Assembly: GCF_003097235.1 (NCBI RefSeq)
Contig: NZ_QEQQ01000020.1
Location: forward strand, 1-64,000
Direction: 5' to 3'
DNA from: Pseudomonas sp. CC120222-01a
GTDB lineage: Bacteria > Pseudomonadota > Gammaproteobacteria > Pseudomonadales > Pseudomonadaceae
Length of the DNA: 64,000 bases
This document shows positions 23,164 to 34,400 of the stretch, one piece after another. How positions within the stretch are numbered: position 1 is the stretch's first letter; each line of letters begins with the position of its first letter. Below the pieces are notes generated by a model that did no database searches, was not told the DNA's origin, and saw nothing but the letters and a program-made list of their open reading frames with translations. Both the position numbers and the translations under genes were made by a program.

Positions 23164-24983
23164 TGCTCGACGAACTGCTGCCCTACTACGAAAAGGAACT
23201 GTCGCACCTGCGCTTCCTCGGCCAGGAGTTTGCCGCGCAGTACCCGAAGATTGCTTCGCGGCTGCTGATCGAGGGCGACAACTGCGAAGACCCGCATACC
23301 GAGCGCCTGATCGAGGCGTTCTCGTTTCTGTCTGCGCGGGTGCACAAGAAGCTCGATGACGAGTTTCCGGAAATCGTCGAATCCTTCCTTGAGGTGCTGT
23401 ACCCGCACTACCTGCGCCCTACCCCGTCGATGTCGATCGCCGAGCTGAGCCTGGGCAAGCACGAGAAGGTCACCGAAGCCTACCGCGTGGCGCGCCACAC
23501 CGAAATGCATGCCAATGCCGTCGAAGGTGTGGTGTGCAAGTTCCGCACCTGCTACCCAGTGGAGCTATGGCCGATCAGCGTGCAACAGGCGTCGTTCGCG
23601 GAAATGGAACGTTCGGCCTTCAACGGCCACAGCGCCGACCTGGTCGCACGCCTGCGCATCCGCCTGCAAGCCACCGGCGATGTGCTGTTCGGCCAGATGG
23701 AAATCGATAGCCTGCGGTTCTTCCTCGACGGTGAAGCGACGCTGATGCTGCAGCTGTACGAGCTGCTGTTCAACAACCTGGCCAAAGCCACCTTGAGCTT
23801 CCAGGAAGAAGGCCGCAATCGCGAAGTCGCCTTGCCGGCCGATGCCCTGAAGGCGGTCGGTTATGCCCGCGACGAAGGCCTGGTGGACTACTCCGAGCGC
23901 TCGTTCCTGGGCTACCGCCTGCTGCACGAGTACTTCACCTTCCCCGACAAATTCATGTTCTTCGACCTCAGTGGCTTTGCCCGCATCCTGCAAGGCAAGG
24001 CGATCGAGCAAGTCGAGGTCAACTTCTACTTCTCCGACTACGACCTCAGCGAGCGCCTGGCGCGGCTGACCCAGAACATCGGGCGCAACAACTTCAAACT
24101 CAACTGCACGCCGATCATCAACCTGTTCCGCCAGCAGGCCGAGCCGATCAAGCTGACCCACACCCAGCACGAATACCCGGTCACCCCCGACACCCGGCTG
24201 CACAATGCCGCCGAAGTGGTGTCGATCGACCGCGTGCGCCGGGTGCGCAAGCTCGGTGGCATCGACCAGGTTGCCACCTGCCAGCCGTTCTTCGAGCCGC
24301 GTGGCGAACAAGACCCGCGCACCAGCTTCTGGATCGCCCGCCGGCGCAACCAGGGCGACGCCACGGCCATGAGCATCCGCGTGGTCGACCGCGACCTGGA
24401 ACTGATCGACGGCAGCAGCGACACCCTCAGCATCGGCCTGACCTGCAGCAACCGCGACGTACCGCTGATGCTGCCGTTCGGTGGCGACCGCGGCGAGTTC
24501 AACATCCCGGCCAACTCGGTGATCAAGGACATCCGCTGCCTGCGCAAGCCCACCGCCACCGTGCGCGTGCCACTGGGCAAGGGCCTGATCTGGCGGCTGA
24601 TCGCGCACCTGTCGCTGAACCACCTGTCACTGGTCAGCCAGGGCCGCGAAGTGCTGCTCGAACTGCTGTCGCTGTACAACTACCGCAACGTCTCGGCCAT
24701 TCGCAAACAGATCAACGGCATCAAGGCGATCAGCAGCGAGCCGGTGGTGGCTCGCATCGGCCACCCGCGGCCGAATTTCGTCCGTGGCGTGGGCATCACC
24801 CTGACCCTCGACGAAAGCCAGTTCACCGGCAGCGGCGTGTTCCTGTTCGGCATGGTGCTGGACCACTTCTTCGGCCAGTACTGCTCGATGAACAGCTTCA
24901 CCCGACTGAGCCTGCGCTCCCAACAACGAGAAAAGAGAATCGTCCAATGGCCAGCACGCACTGGCGATCAGCCCCTGGTCTGA
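23163..24983 (+). CDS. tssF: T6SS baseplate protein TssF
   Basis: A 606-residue TssF, which forms the baseplate wedge with TssG, TssE and TssK. The start LLPYYEKELSHLRFLGQEFAA and the nearby YPKIASRLLIEG, DPHTERLIEAFSFLSARVHKKLDDE are strong family signatures, as is VESFLEVLYPHYLRPTPSM. The ATG overlaps the tssE stop. The 3' end overlaps tssG by 37 bases, so the two are translationally linked. Confidence 0.97.
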   Translation: MLDELLPYYEKELSHLRFLGQEFAAQYPKIASRLLIEGDNCEDPHTERLIEAFSFLSARVHKKLDDEFPEIVESFLEVLYPHYLRPTPSMSIAELSLGKHEKVTEAYRVARHTEMHANAVEGVVCKFRTCYPVELWPISVQQASFAEMERSAFNGHSADLVARLRIRLQATGDVLFGQMEIDSLRFFLDGEATLMLQLYELLFNNLAKATLSFQEEGRNREVALPADALKAVGYARDEGLVDYSERSFLGYRLLHEYFTFPDKFMFFDLSGFARILQGKAIEQVEVNFYFSDYDLSERLARLTQNIGRNNFKLNCTPIINLFRQQAEPIKLTHTQHEYPVTPDTRLHNAAEVVSIDRVRRVRKLGGIDQVATCQPFFEPRGEQDPRTSFWIARRRNQGDATAMSIRVVDRDLELIDGSSDTLSIGLTCSNRDVPLMLPFGGDRGEFNIPANSVIKDIRCLRKPTATVRVPLGKGLIWRLIAHLSLNHLSLVSQGREVLLELLSLYNYRNVSAIRKQINGIKAISSEPVVARIGHPRPNFVRGVGITLTLDESQFTGSGVFLFGMVLDHFFGQYCSMNSFTRLSLRSQQREKRIVQWPARTGDQPLV

Positions 24984-26017
24984 TCGATCAGGCCCGAGCC
25001 GAGCCGCACCGATTCGAATTCTTTCAATTGGTGCGCCTGCTCCGCCTGCACTACAGCCGTACCGGGCGCATGGACCTGGCGACCCGGCCGCACGAAGACC
25101 CGCTGCGTTTTCGCACCCAGCTGTCGCTGGCGTTCCCGGCCAGCGAGGTCAGCGACCTGCACTTCGAGCGCGAAGGCAAGGTGTCCACGGCCGGCCTGCC
25201 GCTGTCGGAGGTGCAGGTCACCTTCATGGGCCTGGTCGGGCCGTCGGGGGTGCTGCCGCGCCCGTACACCGAGCTGCTGCTCGAACGCCACGTGCAGTAC
25301 CGCGACGATGCCGCCCATGCGTTTCTCGACATCTTCTCGCACCGCATGACCACGCTGTTCTACGAGGCCTGGCAAAAGTACAAATTCCATATCGAGCACG
25401 AGCGCAATGGCACCTCGGGCTTCGATGGCTACCTGCTCAACCTGGTGGGCCTGGGCCAGCGTGCGCAAAAGCTCAAGTTCGAGGAGCATCCGTCGGCGCT
25501 GCGCCGCGAGCTGTTCAGCTACTTTGCCGGGCTGCTCAGCCAGAAGCCGCGCAACGCGCTCAACCTTGAAGTGATGCTCGGCTTCTATTTCTCGCTGCCG
25601 ATCAAGGTCAAGCAATTCGCCGGGCGCTGGCTGAACCTGGAGCCCGGGCAATGCACCCAGCTCGGGCGCAAGAACGCGCAACTGGGCCACAGCGCCGTCG
25701 CCGGCAACCGGGTGTGGGACTACCAGTCGTGCATCCGCATCGAACTGGGCCCGCTGAGCCTGGCCGATTACCAGCGCTTCCAGCCGGGCACCACGTGCTA
25801 CCGCAAGCTGGTCGAGCTGGTGCGCTTCTATATAGGTGCCGAGCTGGACTTCGAAATCGCCCCGCGCCTCAAGCGCGAGGCGGTACCACGCGCCCAGCTG
25901 GGCCGCAGCGGCAATGTCGCGCTGGGCTGGCTGGGCTGGCTGAAACGCCCTGGCCGTGACGCGGAGCCTTCGCGTTGCGCCGTTTTCCACATTCCTTACG
26001 ATGGGGTCGCCTTGTGA
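24947..26017 (+). CDS. tssG: T6SS baseplate protein TssG
   Basis: A 356-residue TssG, partner of TssF in the baseplate wedge. Family features are the early HRFEFFQLVRLLRLHY, FEREGKVSTAGLPLSEVQVTFMG, GPSGVLPRPYTELL and the later GYLLNLVGLGQRA. It begins inside the end of tssF and its TGA overlaps the GTG start of clpV (GTGA). Confidence 0.96.
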   Translation: MASTHWRSAPGLIDQARAEPHRFEFFQLVRLLRLHYSRTGRMDLATRPHEDPLRFRTQLSLAFPASEVSDLHFEREGKVSTAGLPLSEVQVTFMGLVGPSGVLPRPYTELLLERHVQYRDDAAHAFLDIFSHRMTTLFYEAWQKYKFHIEHERNGTSGFDGYLLNLVGLGQRAQKLKFEEHPSALRRELFSYFAGLLSQKPRNALNLEVMLGFYFSLPIKVKQFAGRWLNLEPGQCTQLGRKNAQLGHSAVAGNRVWDYQSCIRIELGPLSLADYQRFQPGTTCYRKLVELVRFYIGAELDFEIAPRLKREAVPRAQLGRSGNVALGWLGWLKRPGRDAEPSRCAVFHIPYDGVAL

Positions 26018-28611
26018 ACCTGAAGTCTCTGTTCGCCAAGCTCAACGAAACCAGCCGCACGGCCACTGAAAGCGCGGCGGCCCTGTGCCTGTCGGAGCAC
26101 CACTACGATGTCGAGGTGGAGCACCTGCTGTTGCAGCTGCTCGACAACGGCGACAGCGACCTGGCGCCGATCCTGCGCCACTACGATGTGGTCGCCGAGC
26201 GCCTGCAGGCGCAGCTGGTCACCGCCCTGGGTACCTTCAAGAAAGGCAACACCCGCACCCCGGCGTTGTCGCCGCACATCACCCGCATGATCGAGCAGGC
26301 CTGGCTGCTGGCCTCGATCGAGTACGGCGTCGGCCAGGTGCGCAGCGGCCACCTGCTGCAAGCCCTGCTCGACGACGCCGAACTGCGCCGCGTGGTGGTC
26401 GCGTCGGCAGCGGAGCTGGAGAAGATCAACGCCGACGACCTGCGCCTGAACCTCGCCGCGCTGGTCGAAGGCAGCGCCGAATCGAAGCAGGCCAGCGCCC
26501 TGGCCAGCCCGGCAGCACCGGTCGCTGGCAACGCCAAGGCCGGCGGCAAGACCCCAGCGCTGGACCAGTACACCGTCAACCTCACCCAGAGTGCCCGCGA
26601 AGGCCGCATCGACCCGGTGCTGGGCCGCGAGTTCGAGGTGCGGCAGATGGTCGACATCCTCACCCGCCGCCGCCAGAACAACCCGATCCTCACCGGCGAA
26701 GCCGGCGTCGGCAAGACCGCCGTGGTAGAAGGCCTGGCCCTGCGCATCGCCTACGGCGATGTGCCGGCAGTGCTCAAGGACGTCGCCCTGCACACCCTCG
26801 ACCTGGGTCTGCTGCAGGCCGGTGCCGGGGTAAAAGGCGAATTCGAGAACCGCCTCAAGGCCGTGATCGAAGAGGTCAAGCGCAGCCTGCACCCGATCAT
26901 CCTGTTCATCGACGAAGCCCACACCCTGATCGGCTCCGGCGGCCAGGCCGGGCAGAACGACGCCGCCAACCTGCTCAAGCCGGCCCTGGCCCGTGGCGAG
27001 CTGCGCACCATCGCCGCCACCACCTGGGCCGAGTACAAGAAGTACTTCGAGAAAGACGCCGCCCTCGCCCGCCGCTTCCAGGTGGTCAAGGTCGAAGAGC
27101 CTGACGAAGACAAGGCCATCCACATGCTCCGTGGCCTGCTCGGCAAGATGCGCGAGCACCACAAAGTGGCGGTGATGGACGAAGCGCTGGTGCAGGCGGT
27201 GCGCCTGTCGAACCGCTACATCACTGGCCGCCAGCTGCCTGACAAGGCCGTCAGCGTGCTCGACACCGCCTGCGCGCGCATCGCCCTGGCGCAATCGTCG
27301 CAGCCCGGTGCCCTGGAAGACTGCCGCCGGCAGATCGACAACCTGCAGGCCGAAATCGCCGTGCTTGGCCACGAAGCCGGCAAGGGCCACGACCACGCCC
27401 GCCGCCTCGGCGAGCTGCAGGCTGCGCTGCAGGCCGAGCAACAACAGGAACAGCAACTGAACGAGCAGTGGCAGCAGGAGCTGGCGCTGGTCGAACAGCT
27501 CAAGGCGCTGGACGCCGCCAACGACGCCGATGCCACGCAGCTCAACGCCCTGCGCGCCGAACTGGCCCGCGTGCAAGGCGACCAGCCACTGGTCCATGCG
27601 CTGGTCGACAGCGGTGCCATCGCCCAGGTCATCAGCGGCTGGACCGGCATCCCGCTGGGCAAGATGCTACGTGACGAGATCGACACCGTGCAGCGCTTGC
27701 CGTCCCTGCTCGGCGAGCGCGTGCTGGGCCAGGACCACGCCCTGCACGAGATTGGCAAGCGCATCAAGATTTCCCGTGCGCGCATGGAAGACCCGAACAA
27801 GCCGATCGGCGTGTTCCTGCTGCTCGGCCCCAGCGGCGTCGGCAAGACCGAAACCGCACTGGCCCTGGCCGACACCCTGTACGGCGGCGAGCGCAACCTG
27901 ATCACCATCAACATGTCCGAGTACCAGGAGGCGCACACCGTGTCGAGCCTCAAGGGCTCGCCACCCGGCTATGTCGGCTATGGCGAAGGCGGCGTGCTGA
28001 CCGAAGCCGTGCGCCGTAAACCGTACAGCGTGGTGTTGCTCGACGAGGTGGAAAAGGCCCACCCCGACGTGCTCGAACTGTTCTTCCAGGTGTTCGACAA
28101 GGGCGTGCTGGACGACGGCGAAGGCCGCGAGATCAACTTCCGCAACACGGTGATCATCCTCACCTCCAACACCGGCACCGAACGCATCATGCAGACCTGC
28201 CTGAACGCCGCCGAACTGCCGACGCCGGACGCCATCGTCGACGGCCTGCGCGACGAGCTCAACCAGGTGTTCAAGCCGGCCTTCCTGGGCCGCCTGAGCA
28301 TCGTGCCGTTCTACCCGGTGCAGGACCAGATCCTCGAGCGCATCGTCGCCCTCAAGCTGGAACGCATCGCCAAGCGCTTCGCCCGCAACCACCAGGCTGA
28401 GCTGAGCTATGACGAAGCACTGGTCAAGGCCATCGCCGCGCGCTGCACCGAAGTCGACAGCGGTGCGCGCAACATCGACAACATCCTGTCCCAGACCTTG
28501 ATGCCCGAACTCGCCCAGCGCGTGCTCGAGCGCATGGCCCAGGACGCGCCGATTGAGCGTCTGACGATCGAGCTGGGCAGCGATGGCGATTTCGCCTATC
28601 GCCTGGCCTGA
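26014..28611 (+). CDS. tssH: T6SS AAA+ ATPase ClpV (TssH)
   Basis: An 865-residue ClpV, the AAA+ unfoldase that disassembles contracted TssB-TssC sheaths for reuse. The N-terminal Clp domain has ALCLSEHHYDVEVEHLLLQLL. The first ATPase module has Walker A GEAGVGKTAVVEG and Walker B ILFIDEAHTLIG. A coiled middle region rich in Gln and Leu follows (about 455-535). The second ATPase module has GPSGVGKTETALALA and VVLLDEVEKAHPD. I chose the GTG at 26014 because it overlaps the tssG stop and gives the normal family start (NLKSLFAKLNETS); an open upstream extension is just tssG in another frame. Confidence 0.97.
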   Translation: MNLKSLFAKLNETSRTATESAAALCLSEHHYDVEVEHLLLQLLDNGDSDLAPILRHYDVVAERLQAQLVTALGTFKKGNTRTPALSPHITRMIEQAWLLASIEYGVGQVRSGHLLQALLDDAELRRVVVASAAELEKINADDLRLNLAALVEGSAESKQASALASPAAPVAGNAKAGGKTPALDQYTVNLTQSAREGRIDPVLGREFEVRQMVDILTRRRQNNPILTGEAGVGKTAVVEGLALRIAYGDVPAVLKDVALHTLDLGLLQAGAGVKGEFENRLKAVIEEVKRSLHPIILFIDEAHTLIGSGGQAGQNDAANLLKPALARGELRTIAATTWAEYKKYFEKDAALARRFQVVKVEEPDEDKAIHMLRGLLGKMREHHKVAVMDEALVQAVRLSNRYITGRQLPDKAVSVLDTACARIALAQSSQPGALEDCRRQIDNLQAEIAVLGHEAGKGHDHARRLGELQAALQAEQQQEQQLNEQWQQELALVEQLKALDAANDADATQLNALRAELARVQGDQPLVHALVDSGAIAQVISGWTGIPLGKMLRDEIDTVQRLPSLLGERVLGQDHALHEIGKRIKISRARMEDPNKPIGVFLLLGPSGVGKTETALALADTLYGGERNLITINMSEYQEAHTVSSLKGSPPGYVGYGEGGVLTEAVRRKPYSVVLLDEVEKAHPDVLELFFQVFDKGVLDDGEGREINFRNTVIILTSNTGTERIMQTCLNAAELPTPDAIVDGLRDELNQVFKPAFLGRLSIVPFYPVQDQILERIVALKLERIAKRFARNHQAELSYDEALVKAIAARCTEVDSGARNIDNILSQTLMPELAQRVLERMAQDAPIERLTIELGSDGDFAYRLA

Positions 28612-28635
28612 GCCGTACAAGGAGGTTTAGCCGTC

Positions 28636-29358
28636 ATGCAACACAAGCACACCGCCCTCAAGCGCCTGACCACCGCCGCCCTGCTGCTGGCGCTGGCCGG
28701 CTGCGGGGTCACCGACCGCATCGGCAAGCGCATGGACGACAGCTGGGCAGCCGACATGCTGGCCGACAGCGAGAAGGTCATCCTGACCTCCGATGGCGGC
28801 AACCAGCTCAACCCCGATGCAGAAGGCAAACCGCTGTCGGTGGTGATGCGCGTGTACCAGCTGACCGACCTCGAACGCTTCGCCGCGACCGATGCCGAGA
28901 CCCTCTGGGATACCCCGGAAAAGGCCCTCGGCAACACCCTGGTGGAAGCCCGCGAGATCACCCTGCTGCCGGGCATTGGCCAGATCGACCAATGGCCTCT
29001 GGCCAAGAGCGCACGCTACGTGGGTGTGGCGGCGTTCTTCCGTGACGAACAGGACGCGCGCTGGAAAGTCGCCTTCGACGCCGACTCGCTGCGCAAGGAC
29101 GCTATCTGGTTCTCTTCCGACGGCCTGCGGGTGCTGGTGGACAAGACCGAAATCAGTGCCATGCGTGGGGTCGACGTGCTGAACAAGCCGCCGACCGCCG
29201 ACCAGTTGGCGGCCGCAGAGAAGGCCAGGCAAGCCGAACCGACCCTCACCGACAAGGTGCAGGACGCCGTGCTCGACAAAGCCACCGATGTGGCCGGCCA
29301 GTCGGCCCAGAACGCCGCAGATAAAACCCTCAACTCTTTAGTGGATAGCGTCAAATGA
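28636..29358 (+). CDS. tssJ: T6SS outer-membrane lipoprotein TssJ
   Basis: A 240-residue lipoprotein with a signal peptide and lipobox LALAGCG (Cys at about 23). TssJ sits in the outer membrane and anchors the periplasmic end of TssM. The family pattern LSVVMRVYQLTDLERFA and the later RYVGVAAFFRDEQDARWKV are clear. It has a longer C-terminal tail than many TssJ proteins (about 185-240), Ala/Asp-rich and helical. AGGAGG lies about ten bases before the ATG. Its stop overlaps tssK (ATGA). Confidence 0.95.
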   Translation: MQHKHTALKRLTTAALLLALAGCGVTDRIGKRMDDSWAADMLADSEKVILTSDGGNQLNPDAEGKPLSVVMRVYQLTDLERFAATDAETLWDTPEKALGNTLVEAREITLLPGIGQIDQWPLAKSARYVGVAAFFRDEQDARWKVAFDADSLRKDAIWFSSDGLRVLVDKTEISAMRGVDVLNKPPTADQLAAAEKARQAEPTLTDKVQDAVLDKATDVAGQSAQNAADKTLNSLVDSVK

Positions 29359-30698
29359 GCAAGCAGAGCCGGGTGATGTGGTCGGAAGGCATGTTCCTGC
29401 TGCCCCAGCACTTCCAGTACCAGGATGAGTTCCACCAGCACCAGCTGGCCGAAGCGACCCTGCGCGGCACCCCGTTCCATTGGGGTGTGCAGGCGCTGCA
29501 GGTGGACGAGGATGCCTTGGCCAACGGTTCGCTGCAGCTCAAGCGCCTGAAGCTGGTGTTCCCCGACGGCAGCCTGTATGACGCACCGCAGCACGACCCG
29601 CTGCCGGCCGCACGCGACCTCAAGGACCTGCTCAAGGCCAACGAGCTGAAGGTCTATGCCGCGCTCAAGCTGCCCGAGCCATTCGGCCTCAACTACGTCG
29701 AGGACGGCCACGAGCACAAGGCCGCCCGGCGCTTCCGCAAACAATTCGACACCCTGCCCGACCTCAACGAAGGCGACCTGGAAAACGAAATCACCAGCCT
29801 GCGCCTGAACGTGGTGCTGCTGGTCGACGGTGACAGCCTCGATGGCTACAGCCACTGCCCGCTGGCCAAGCTGACGCGCAACAGCATGGGCGGCTTCAAC
29901 CTCGACCCGCATTTTGTCCACCCGACCCTGCACCTGGGCAACCACGAGACCTTGGCCGGCATCGGCAAGCGCTTGCTCGGCGCCCTGCAGGCCAAGAGCA
30001 AGGCGCTGTCCGGCCGGCGCCGCGAGCGTGCCGACCAGATCGCCGAGTTCGGCTCCAGCGACGTCACCCTGTTCTGGCTGCTGAACACGGTCAACCGCGC
30101 TCACCCGCAGCTGGCCCACCTGCTGGCCCACCCGCGCCTGCACCCGGAGCGGCTGTACCTGTTCCTCGCCGACCTGGCCGGCGGCCTGCTGACCTTCACC
30201 CTCGACAGCCAGCTCAGCGACGTCCCGGAGTACGACCACCGCGACCCGGCGGCATCGCTGGTCAAGCTCGACGAAATGATCCGGGTGATGCTCGACAACG
30301 TGGTGCCCAACCAGTGCATCGTCATCAACCTCACCCAGACCAAGCCGTCGTACTGGCAGGGCCAGCTGCGCGACCCGCGCCTGGTCGAGGCCGACTTCTA
30401 CGTCTCGGTGCAGGCCGACATGCCCGGCGCCAGCCTGCTGGAACTGGTGCCGCGAGCATTCAAGGTCGGCTCGCCGGAAGACATCGAAGTGGTGGTCAAC
30501 AGCGCCATGCCCGGCGTCACCCTCAACCACGCCGCGCGGCTGCCCAACGCGATCCCGGTGCGCCTGGACAACCAGTACTTCGCCATCGAGCCGCACGGCC
30601 CTGTGTATGAGCGAATGATGAACGCCCAGACCGTGTGCTTCTACGCGCCCAGCGCCTTTACCAACCTCAAGCTTGAACTGATGGCGGTGCTCAAATGA
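29355..30698 (+). CDS. tssK: T6SS baseplate adaptor TssK
   Basis: A 447-residue TssK, which links the baseplate to the membrane complex. The start RVMWSEGMFLLPQHFQYQDEFHQ is the strongest family signature. Other features are VVLLVDGDSLDGYSHCPLAKL, LYLFLADLAGGLLTF, and the C-terminal FYVSVQADMPGASLLELVP. Both ends overlap neighbours by four bases (tssJ and tssL), so it is part of a tightly coupled translation unit. Confidence 0.97.
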   Translation: MSKQSRVMWSEGMFLLPQHFQYQDEFHQHQLAEATLRGTPFHWGVQALQVDEDALANGSLQLKRLKLVFPDGSLYDAPQHDPLPAARDLKDLLKANELKVYAALKLPEPFGLNYVEDGHEHKAARRFRKQFDTLPDLNEGDLENEITSLRLNVVLLVDGDSLDGYSHCPLAKLTRNSMGGFNLDPHFVHPTLHLGNHETLAGIGKRLLGALQAKSKALSGRRRERADQIAEFGSSDVTLFWLLNTVNRAHPQLAHLLAHPRLHPERLYLFLADLAGGLLTFTLDSQLSDVPEYDHRDPAASLVKLDEMIRVMLDNVVPNQCIVINLTQTKPSYWQGQLRDPRLVEADFYVSVQADMPGASLLELVPRAFKVGSPEDIEVVVNSAMPGVTLNHAARLPNAIPVRLDNQYFAIEPHGPVYERMMNAQTVCFYAPSAFTNLKLELMAVLK

Positions 30699-31411
30699 CC
30701 GAAGCCGTATTGCAACAGGGCGCCGTCGCGGCCGCCAGCGACAAACCGACGCTCAAGGACCTGGTCCAGGACTTCATCAGCATGGCGCTGATCGTGCGCC
30801 GTGGCCGCCAGGTCACCTCGGTGCAGGCCTTCGAAGGCAGCGTCGAGCGCTTCTTCGCCAACCTCGAACGCGATGCCCGCGCCGCCAACTACAGCGTCGA
30901 GCAGGTCAAGGACACCCAGTACGCGCTGTGCGCGTTCCTCGACGAAAGCGTGCTGCGCTCCGGTGACAACGCGCTGCGCCGGCACTTCGAGCTGCAGCCG
31001 TTGCAGTTCCGCTATTTTGGCGTGCACTTGGCCGGTGAAGGGTTCTTCGAGAAAGTCGATGCGCTGCGTGCCGACGTCAAGCAGAACATCGACGTGCTCG
31101 AGGTCTACCACCTGTGCCTGGCCCTGGGCTTCGAAGGCAAGTTCAGCATCGGTCCGAAAGACCAGCTGCGTTACCTGGCCAACACCCTCGGCCAGGACAT
31201 CGCCCGCTACCGCAAGGCACCAAAGGCCCTGTCGCCGGACTGGGCGCTGCCCGACCAGGTGTCGCAGATGCTGCGCCACGAGGTGCCGTTGTGGGTGTAC
31301 CTGGCGCTGATCGCGCTGGTCTGCGTCGCCGTGTACCTGACGCTCGACTGGTTGCTGGACAAGGACGTCCTCGCCCTTTCCGAACAAATCCGCCAGCTGT
31401 TCAGTGCCTGA
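30695..31411 (+). CDS. tssL: T6SS inner-membrane protein TssL (short, no OmpA domain)
   Basis: A 238-residue TssL (DotU family) of the T6SS membrane complex. The cytoplasmic part has TQYALCAFLDESVL, and HLAGEGFFEKVDALRADV, both typical. A single transmembrane segment near the C-terminus (about 193-213, LWVYLALIALVCVAVYLTL) anchors it. It ends soon after, so it lacks the OmpA-like peptidoglycan-binding domain of extended TssL proteins. In this cluster that domain appears on the second TssM-like protein instead. Confidence 0.95.
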   Translation: MTEAVLQQGAVAAASDKPTLKDLVQDFISMALIVRRGRQVTSVQAFEGSVERFFANLERDARAANYSVEQVKDTQYALCAFLDESVLRSGDNALRRHFELQPLQFRYFGVHLAGEGFFEKVDALRADVKQNIDVLEVYHLCLALGFEGKFSIGPKDQLRYLANTLGQDIARYRKAPKALSPDWALPDQVSQMLRHEVPLWVYLALIALVCVAVYLTLDWLLDKDVLALSEQIRQLFSA

Positions 31412-31441
31412 GCACACCTCAGGTAGCCGAGTCAGGAAGAC

Positions 31442-34400
31442 ATGAAAACATTACTGCGTCTGTTGAAAAGTTTCTGGATTCTCCTGCCACTGCTGTGGCT
31501 GGCGAGCCTGTTGATCTGCTGGCTGGCCGCACCGTTGCTGCCGTGGCTGCGTCATCACCTGCCCGAAGCGCTGGCGATCATCAGCGCCTGCTTCCTGCTG
31601 GTGATCGTGCTGCGCCAGTACCAGCGCATCCGCGCCGAACACAACCTCGAGAACATGCTGCAGATCGAGGTCGACCGCTCGTGGAATGCCACCGGCGAAT
31701 TCCGTGACCAGCAAGTACTGCGCGAGCGCCTCAAGCACGCCATCGCCATGCTGCGCACCGACCGCTCGGCCGGCGGTGGCGGCAAGGCGGCGCTGTCCGA
31801 TCTGCCGTGGTACCTGGTGCTGGGCATGTCGGCTGCCGGCAAGACCTCGCTGCTGACCCATTCGGGCCTTTCGGCCAGCATCGCCACGGCCAACGACAGC
31901 GAAAGCGGCACTCAGCACTGCGACTGGTACTTCAGCCCTGAAGCGGTGATGATCGACACCGCCGGCCGTTACCTGCGCGACGACCAGTCGGCCAGCGAGT
32001 TTTCGGCCTTTCTGCGCATGCTGCGCAAGCAGCGCGGCAAGGCGGCGATCAACGGCCTGGTGCTGGTGGTCAGCCTGCCGGAGTTGCTGGCCGCCAACAG
32101 TGACGATCGCAATGCCCTGGCCGCCCAGTTGGTGGCGCGGGTGGAAGAGTACGCGGATTGCCTGGACGCCAACCCGCCGATCTACCTGATGCTGAGCAAG
32201 ACCGACCAGCTGCCGGGCTTCAACCAGGCCTTCGACGGCCTTGACCTGCACGAGCGCCAGCAGCCACTGGGCATGACCTTCGGCCTTTCGGAAATCCGCA
32301 GCAATGGCCTGCATGCCGTGCTGCAAACGCGCCTCAAGAACCTCCAGGGCCATGTGCGCCAGCACGTCGATGCACAGATGATCGCCCTCGGCTCGGAGGC
32401 CGACAGCACCCTGGTGAACTTCCCGCAGTACTTCGCCGCCCTCAGCGGTGTGCTCGAGCAGTTCCTCGAACACTTCACCCGTGGCCACCGCGGCGGCGCC
32501 CCGCTGCTGCTGCGCGGCCTGTACTTCACCAGCGCGCTGCAGACCGACCAGCAGCTCGGGCAGGTCTATGAAGACGCCATCGCCGACGAGTTCGCCCTGA
32601 AGGCAGCAGACGATGACGGCGCTGCAAACGCCGGCAAGGCCGCGGGCAACCGCAGCTACTTCATCACCGACACCTTCCGCCGGGTGATCTTCCCTGACCG
32701 TGACCTGACCCTGTTCCAGTCGCGCATGGGCCGCCAGGCCGGCTTCAGCCCGCTGCTGCTGGGCCTGGCAGCTGCCACCGGCGTGCTGTTCATCGGCTGG
32801 CAAGCGCTGTCGTTCGCCAACAACCGCCAGTGGCTGGAAAGCCTGCGCGGGCAACTGGCGCAGATCGAGCAGGCAGAAGACCGCGAGCAGCTGCTGGCCG
32901 CGGGCAAGGGCCTGGAAGTGCTGCGCGAACAGATGGCTGCCGTCGAGGCCCATCGCCTGCAGGGCGTCCCCCTGCAACTGAGTGCCGGCCTGTACCACGG
33001 CGAGGCAATCCACCAGGTGACCCGCACCGCCTACCTGGCGCAACTGCGTAGCCAGGCGCTGGAGCCGATCGCCCGCAGCCTGCAAGTGCAGATGCGCGCG
33101 TTCAACGCCTTCGCCAGCGGTATCAATCAGGAGCTGGAATTTACCCCGGCGCCGCAGAAGAAGCGCAATGGCAAGCCATTGGCACCGGCTGTTGCCGCCA
33201 AGGCCCAGGCTGCGTTGAGCAATACCCGCCTGGGTGGCTATGCCGCCAAAGTCAACCTGGCCACCGCCAGCGATGCCGCCGACCTTTCGGCCACCACCGG
33301 CGGCCTGTCGTTGTCCGAGGAAATGCTCGGGCGCCTCGACGAGCAACAGGTGGCGTCGATCATCGATGCCTACAACACCCTCAAGCTCTACCTGCTGCTG
33401 ACCGAACCCCAGGCCCATCCGGACGCTGCCTTCGTCGCCGCCAGCCTGCCCCAGGCGTGGGCCAGCGCCGCAGGTGAAGGTACCTTGGCCGATGCCGGCG
33501 TGATCGACGAGAACGCCCCGCTCTACGTGCAGCTGCTGGAACAGGGCCAGGCACCGTCATTGCCACGCAACGAGCAACTGATCAACGAAACCCGGGAAAA
33601 CCTCAAGTCGTTCATGATCTCCAGCTCCCTGGTCGATCGCGAATACCTGCGCCTGCAGCTCGAATCGAGCCGCCAGTTCCCGGCGTTGAGCCTCAACGAC
33701 CTGGTGCCGCAACCGGGCCGCGCCTTGCTGTACGGCTCCGCTGGCGTTCCGGCGATCTACACCCGCCAGGGCTGGGACACCTTCGTCAAGCCCGAGCTGA
33801 TCAAGCTGGTGTCCGGCAACCTGCGCAACGAGTCGGACTGGGTACTGGACGGCGAAGGCGGCGATGCCATCGTGCAGAAGGCCAACTTCGTCCGCGAGTT
33901 CATGACCCGCTACAAACGCGACTACACCCAGGCCTGGTACAAGATGGTCAGCAGCGTCGGCGTGCGCCACTTCGCCGACCTGGCCTCGGCCACCGAGCAA
34001 CTGGGCCTGCTCAGCGACGTGCAGAACTCGCCAGTGAAAAACCTGCTGGCGGCGGTCAACGACAACACCCAGTGGGACCTGCCGCTCAAGCACACCATCC
34101 CGACCCCGGGCGCCGCCCGCGAGGACGGCTTCTGGAGCAAGGTCAGCGGCCTGCTCGACAACAAAGACGACCTGCCCGCGAGCGTTGCCCCGGCCCTGCC
34201 GGCGGTCGACGATGGCAGCCTGGCCAAGCGCTTCGAACCGGTGGCGCGGGTGTTCGCCGAGAACAACGCCGAAGGTGCCGACAGCACCATCATGGACCGC
34301 TACCTGGCCGCGCTGCGCAAGCTCAAGGTGCGTATGAACAACATCCAGCGCTCGCAAGATGTGGGCAAGAGCAGCAAGCAGCTGATCAGCGAAACCCTGG